In this document: positions 61,027 to 64,000 of the stretch, in pieces | Numbering within the stretch: the stretch's first letter is position 1 | How the letters are laid out: every line of letters begins with the position of its first letter | Assembly (NCBI RefSeq): GCF_034313845.1 | Contig: NZ_JAVIWN010000003.1 | Direction: 5' to 3' (one strand) | From: Actimicrobium sp034313845 | Lineage (GTDB): Bacteria; Pseudomonadota; Gammaproteobacteria; Burkholderiales; Burkholderiaceae_D | DNA length: 64,000 nt | Made by a program: the position numbers and the translations under genes | The notes under the pieces: generated by a model | What the model was told of the DNA's origin: nothing | The model's database searches: none | Seen by the model: only the letters and a program-made list of their open reading frames with translations

Positions 61027-61049
61027 ATTGAGTCGTCAATCGTCTCAAT
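61027..61049. promoter_or_regulatory. LysR-type operator (T-N11-A box)
   Basis: ATTGAG (61027-61032), 11 bp, CTCAAT (61044-61049): a perfect 6-bp inverted repeat with the spacing LTTRs recognise. It lies 19 bp upstream of the lysR start codon and 77 bp upstream of ilvD. A TTGACA at 61068-61073 just beyond it is a plausible ilvD -35. Confidence 0.65.
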
Positions 61050-61125
61050 CTCGTGCGAATCATATATTTGACAGCATGCGACACGCAAGGCACTGTAGCG
61101 CTTTTATTCCTCTCCGGAGACTTCC

Positions 61126-62799
61126 ATGGCATTCAATCGCCGCTCGAAAAATATCACCCAGGGCGTCTCGCGCAGCCCGAACCGTTCGATGTATTACGCC
61201 ATGGGCTACGAGAAGGCCGACTTCGACAAACCGATGGTCGGTATCGCCAATGGTCACTCGACCATTACACCGTGCAATTCGGGCTTGCAGAAACTGGCTG
61301 ACATCGCGATCTCGACGATCAAGGAAGCCGGCGGTAATCCTCAAGTGTTCGGCACGCCGACGATTTCGGATGGCATGTCGATGGGTACCGAAGGCATGAA
61401 GTATTCGCTGATTTCGCGCGAAGTCATTGCCGACTGCATCGAGACAGCGGTCAATGGCCAGTGGCTCGATGGCTGCCTCGTCATCGGCGGTTGCGACAAG
61501 AACATGCCAGGCGGAATGATCGCGATGGCGCGGACCAATGTGCCGAGCATCTATGTCTACGGCGGTACGATCAAGCCGGGCAACTGGAAGGGCAAGGACC
61601 TGACCATCGTGTCAGCGTTTGAAGCGGTCGGCGAGTTTTCGGCTGGCCGCATGTCGCAGGAAGATTTTGATGGCATCGAGCGCAATGCCTGCCCGTCGTC
61701 GGGTTCGTGCGGCGGCATGTACACCGCCAACACGATGTCGTCATCGTTTGAAGCGCTCGGCATGTCGCTGATGTACTCGTCGACCATGGCTAACCCCGAT
61801 GATGAAAAAACCGGTTCGTGCGCCGAGTCCGCCCGCGTGCTGATCGAAGCGATCAAAAAAGACCTGAAGCCGCGCGACATCATCACGCGCAAGTCGATCG
61901 AGAACGCCGTGTCGCTGATCATGGCTACCGGTGGTTCGACCAATGCCGTGCTGCATTTTCTGGCCATTGCCCACGCGGCTGAAGTCGAGTGGACCCTCGA
62001 TGATTTCGAGGCCGTGCGGTTACGCGTGCCCGTGATCTGTGACCTGAAGCCATCCGGCAAATATGTCGCGACCGACCTGCACAAGGCGGGCGGCATTCCG
62101 CAAGTCTTGAAGCTGCTATTGAATGCCGGCTTGCTGCACGGCGACTGCATGACGATTACCGGACGCACGATGGCCGAAGAACTGGCTGCCTTGCCCGATG
62201 TGCCGCGGGCTGACCAGCACGTGATCCACACCCTTGAAACCGCGCTGTACAAACAAGGTCATCTGGCCATCCTGAAAGGCAACCTGTCACCAGAAGGTTG
62301 CGTGGCCAAGATCACCGGCCTGAAGAACCCGGTCATTACCGGACCGGCGCGCGTGTTTGAAGATGAATACACGGCGATGGATGCGATCCTCGCTGACCAG
62401 ATCAAACCGGGCGATGTGCTGGTGATGCGTTACCTCGGCCCGAAGGGTGGTCCGGGCATGCCGGAAATGCTGGCACCGACTGCGGCACTGATCGGCAAAG
62501 GATTGGGCGAAACAGTTGGCCTGATTACGGATGGTCGTTTTTCAGGTGGTACCTGGGGCATGGTGGTGGGTCACGTCTCGCCGGAAGCTTTCCTGGGCGG
62601 CACCATTGCGCTGGTGCAGGAAGGGGATTCGGTCACCATTGATGCGCGTCAGTTGCTGATTCAATTGAATGTCGCTGACGAAGAAATTGCCCGTCGGCGT
62701 GCTTTGTGGACCGCACCGGCACCGCGTTACACTCGTGGCGTATTGGCCAAGTTTGCCAAATTGGCGTCGTCGGCCAGCAAGGGTGCGGTGACGGACTGA
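61126..62799 (+). CDS. ilvD: Dihydroxy-acid dehydratase
   Basis: Iron-sulfur enzyme of isoleucine, valine and pantothenate synthesis; 557 residues, the shorter class. Cluster-ligand cysteines are visible in TITPCNSGLQK, GGCDKNMPGG and PSSGSCGGMYTANTM. The C-terminal catalytic Ser region is TDGRFSGGTWGMVVGHVSPEA. GGAG lies 6 bp before the ATG. The length and motifs resemble the [2Fe-2S] class more than the ~615-residue [4Fe-4S] E. coli type. Confidence 0.96.
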   Translation: MAFNRRSKNITQGVSRSPNRSMYYAMGYEKADFDKPMVGIANGHSTITPCNSGLQKLADIAISTIKEAGGNPQVFGTPTISDGMSMGTEGMKYSLISREVIADCIETAVNGQWLDGCLVIGGCDKNMPGGMIAMARTNVPSIYVYGGTIKPGNWKGKDLTIVSAFEAVGEFSAGRMSQEDFDGIERNACPSSGSCGGMYTANTMSSSFEALGMSLMYSSTMANPDDEKTGSCAESARVLIEAIKKDLKPRDIITRKSIENAVSLIMATGGSTNAVLHFLAIAHAAEVEWTLDDFEAVRLRVPVICDLKPSGKYVATDLHKAGGIPQVLKLLLNAGLLHGDCMTITGRTMAEELAALPDVPRADQHVIHTLETALYKQGHLAILKGNLSPEGCVAKITGLKNPVITGPARVFEDEYTAMDAILADQIKPGDVLVMRYLGPKGGPGMPEMLAPTAALIGKGLGETVGLITDGRFSGGTWGMVVGHVSPEAFLGGTIALVQEGDSVTIDARQLLIQLNVADEEIARRRALWTAPAPRYTRGVLAKFAKLASSASKGAVTD

Positions 62800-62842
62800 G
62801 GTTTTTCTTTGCGAAGAGAGGTGTGACCTTGGGAGCTTGTTC

Positions 62843-62873
62843 GGTGCAATGCCCTTCGGTTATTGCACCCTAC
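62843..62873 (-). repeat. Short palindromic repeat, copy B8
   Basis: Reverse-orientation copy 43 bp after ilvD, identical in sequence to B4 with the full GTAGGG arm. It is the first of three copies in 150 bp. Confidence 0.8.
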
Positions 62874-62899
62874 GCAAAGTAGACACCGCTCAAAAAACC

Positions 62900-62930
62900 G
62901 TAGGGTGCAATAACCGAAGGGCATTGCACC
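62900..62930 (+). repeat. Short palindromic repeat, copy B9
   Basis: Forward-orientation copy with a CCGAAGG centre, inside the first 61-bp tandem unit. Confidence 0.8.
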
Positions 62931-62960
62931 AAATGCAAAGTAGACACCGCTCAAAAAACC

Positions 62961-62991
62961 GTAGGGTGCAATAACCGAAGGGCATTGCACC
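62961..62991 (+). repeat. Short palindromic repeat, copy B10
   Basis: Identical to B9, inside the second 61-bp tandem unit. It is opposite in orientation to B8, so B8 with either B9 or B10 could form a larger cruciform. Confidence 0.8.
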
Positions 62992-63070
62992 AAATGCACT
63001 GGCAAGCCCGTTTGAAAGGAGATGTGACGTCTTTCCGGAAAAGCTTTACCGGTATGCGATGGGGAAATGA

Positions 63071-63304
63071 TTACCAGCGCGGTGGTTTTTTCTCGAAGGT
63101 TTTCTTGACGCGCTCTGTGCGGATGCGTTCCATTTCGTCGTGTGCTTTGCGCTTGTCGAGTCCGAAGAGGGGTTCGATGAATTCAAACCAGATGAAGGCA
63201 ACGCCGAACAGAGCGGCAATCCACCACCAGGATAAATTGGCGACCGGGCCGATCTCGAAATAGCGCAGCAGACCCAGAACGACGATCAGGATGATGATTG
63301 GCAT
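63071..63304 (-). CDS. Small Trp-rich membrane protein
   Basis: 77 residues from the ATG at 63304, which has an AGAGGAG ribosome binding site. Two hydrophobic helices (IIILIVVLGLLRYF and LSWWWIAALFGVAFIWFEF) are followed by a charged tail RKAHDEMERIRTERVKKTFEKK. It matches the betaproteobacterial small Trp-rich protein family, whose function is unknown. The frame is open to 63400, but that extension lacks initiation signals. Confidence 0.87.
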   Translation of the reverse strand: MPIIILIVVLGLLRYFEIGPVANLSWWWIAALFGVAFIWFEFIEPLFGLDKRKAHDEMERIRTERVKKTFEKKPPRW

Positions 63305-63468
63305 TACGACTCCTCTTAGTTTTTGTAGGATAGGGTGTCTGGAACTAACGGTCAACCGCGTTGGGCGGGGGTTGCGTGCAGTCGGCGGAGGATTTGTCAC
63401 AACTTAGCTGTCAAGGCATTCCGATAATCCACTGTAGAATCGATCGCTAGTCTTACATGGAGATCGCG

Positions 63469-63777
63469 ATGAAATTTTACTTTCTGGTGGGTGTGGCCTT
63501 GAGTGCATTCGTGTCGAATGTGGCGTTGGCCAATGCCGATTTGGCGAAGTCGAAAAACTGCATGGCGTGTCATGCGGTTGCCAACAAGGTGGTGGGTCCC
63601 GGATACAAGGACGTCGCAGCCAAATACGCCGGACAAAAAGATGCGGAAGACAAGTTGACGCAAAAAGTACTTAAAGGCGGCAGTGGTAACTGGGGTGCGA
63701 TACCGATGCCTGCCAATACGCAGGTCAGTGAAGCCGAAGCGCGCACGCTGGTGAAATGGATATTGACGCTGAAATAA
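63469..63777 (+). CDS. Cytochrome c551-type periplasmic electron carrier
   Basis: 102-residue precursor starting at the ATG at 63469, with GGAG 7 bp upstream; an ATG at 63457 overlaps that RBS. The signal peptide YFLVGVALSAFVSNVALA is cleaved near residue 20. The single haem motif is CMACH, and the distal ligand is the Met of AIPMPAN. The mature size of ~82 residues fits class I c551/c8 cytochromes, which pass electrons to oxidases or denitrification enzymes. Confidence 0.93.
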   Translation: MKFYFLVGVALSAFVSNVALANADLAKSKNCMACHAVANKVVGPGYKDVAAKYAGQKDAEDKLTQKVLKGGSGNWGAIPMPANTQVSEAEARTLVKWILTLK

Positions 63778-63790
63778 GCGTCGGGCAATT

Positions 63791-63829
63791 AAAAAAGCCG
63801 CCGGGTTGATTGAACCCGGCGGCTTTTTT
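63791..63829. terminator. Bidirectional terminator after the cytochrome gene
   Basis: AAAAAAGCCGCCGGGTT pairs with AACCCGGCGGCTTTTTT around a short loop. It ends both the cytochrome gene and the convergent MBL-fold gene. Confidence 0.95.
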
Positions 63830-63843
63830 ATGGGAGCGGCAGG

Positions 63844-64000
63844 TTAGCGACCGATGCCAAACGGTGCGTACTGCACCGGTACCCAGCCGTAGCTGGCGCC
63901 TTCGCTGCGCAACTGGCCAATACCTGGAAACGGCAAGTGGGCACCCGCGACATAGCTCTGCTTCTTGACCGCGTCATCGAAGATTTTTTTGCGCATCGGG
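63844..64000 (-). CDS. MBL-fold metallo-hydrolase (3' end only)
   Basis: The minus-strand frame enters from the right edge and stops at TAA (63844-63846); about 51 C-terminal residues are visible. The segment VAGAHLPFPGIGQLRSEG followed by YGWVPVQYAPF is typical of the C-terminus of MBL-fold hydrolases with a substrate-binding His in the AHLPFPG loop. The metal site HxHxDH lies beyond the window, so specificity cannot be judged. Confidence 0.72.
   Translation of the reverse strand, partial: PMRKKIFDDAVKKQSYVAGAHLPFPGIGQLRSEGASYGWVPVQYAPFGIGR

Larger units (their letters stand above)
62874..62995 (+). repeat. Two tandem 61-bp units carrying palindromes B9 and B10
   Basis: The unit GCAAAGTAGACACCGCTC...GCATTGCACCAAAT is present twice in a row without visible differences. 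Each unit contains one palindromic repeat (62900-62930 and 62961-62991). Confidence 0.9.

Noticed and set aside
62874..62995. Tandem direct repeats considered as a CRISPR remnant
   Set aside because: Only two abutting identical units without unique spacers, no cas genes, and each unit carries the dispersed palindrome. It is a simple tandem duplication.

Overview
The window is about 64 kb of a compact, high-GC chromosome, almost certainly from a betaproteobacterium of the Burkholderiales and most likely the Oxalobacteraceae (Herminiimonas/Janthinobacterium/Herbaspirillum neighbourhood). This is inferred from gene content and order (recG-oxyR-ubiA facing queA-tgt-yajC-secD-secF; amgK-murU divergent from lptD-surA-pdxA-rsmA; corC-lnt-glyQ-glyS-gmhB-plsC; zapA followed by 6S RNA; a small Trp-rich membrane protein), not from a database search. 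Most genes are core housekeeping genes. No tRNA, rRNA, CRISPR array, prophage or transposase gene was recognised.

Layout. 1-5.6 kb: end of the glycolate oxidase operon (glcE partial, glcF), twitching ATPases pilU/pilT, then yggS-proC. 5.6-16 kb: ubiA-oxyR-recG on the minus strand facing queA-tgt-yajC-secD-secF. 16.6-24.2 kb: purB, a GST, a low-GC orphan gene, mnmA with a Nudix hydrolase, and the three-gene proton-translocating transhydrogenase pntAA-pntAB-pntB. 24.3-34.1 kb: a ubiquinone hydroxylase with pepP, the murU-amgK cell-wall recycling pair, then the outer-membrane biogenesis operon lptD-surA-pdxA-rsmA. 34.2-36.4 kb: a secreted metzincin-like protease with a PKD domain behind a cyclic-di-GMP-I (GEMM) riboswitch. 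36.4-46.5 kb: a long minus-strand series gloA, YgjP-like, plsC, gmhB, glyS, glyQ, lnt, corC and an ArnT-like glycosyltransferase. 46.6-55.1 kb: rpmE2, rho and trxA, then a large AddB/AddA-type recombination pair. 55.1-64 kb: a zapB-like gene with zapA, 6S RNA, an EVE-domain gene, a TSUP permease, a malonyl-CoA synthetase-like gene with lgt, a LysR regulator divergent from ilvD, a small Trp-rich protein, a c551-type cytochrome and the end of an MBL-fold hydrolase.

The most notable signal is the leader of the protease gene (36.14-36.34 kb, minus strand). A sigma70-type promoter places the transcription start at the edge of a very well conserved cyclic-di-GMP-I aptamer. This is followed by a long stem and then a perfect 9-bp hairpin that buries the ribosome binding site. 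The arms of the three helices are near copies of one another, which suggests a translational switch with exchangeable helices.

The second theme is repeats. Ten copies of a short palindrome (GTAGGGTGCAAT...ATTGCACC), two copies of a GGGTCAGAGT/ACTCTGACCC palindrome, and three copies of a composite module (palindrome, ~230-bp element, hexanucleotide microsatellite, palindrome) fill most of the larger intergenic gaps. One microsatellite is 18 perfect CATCAA units.
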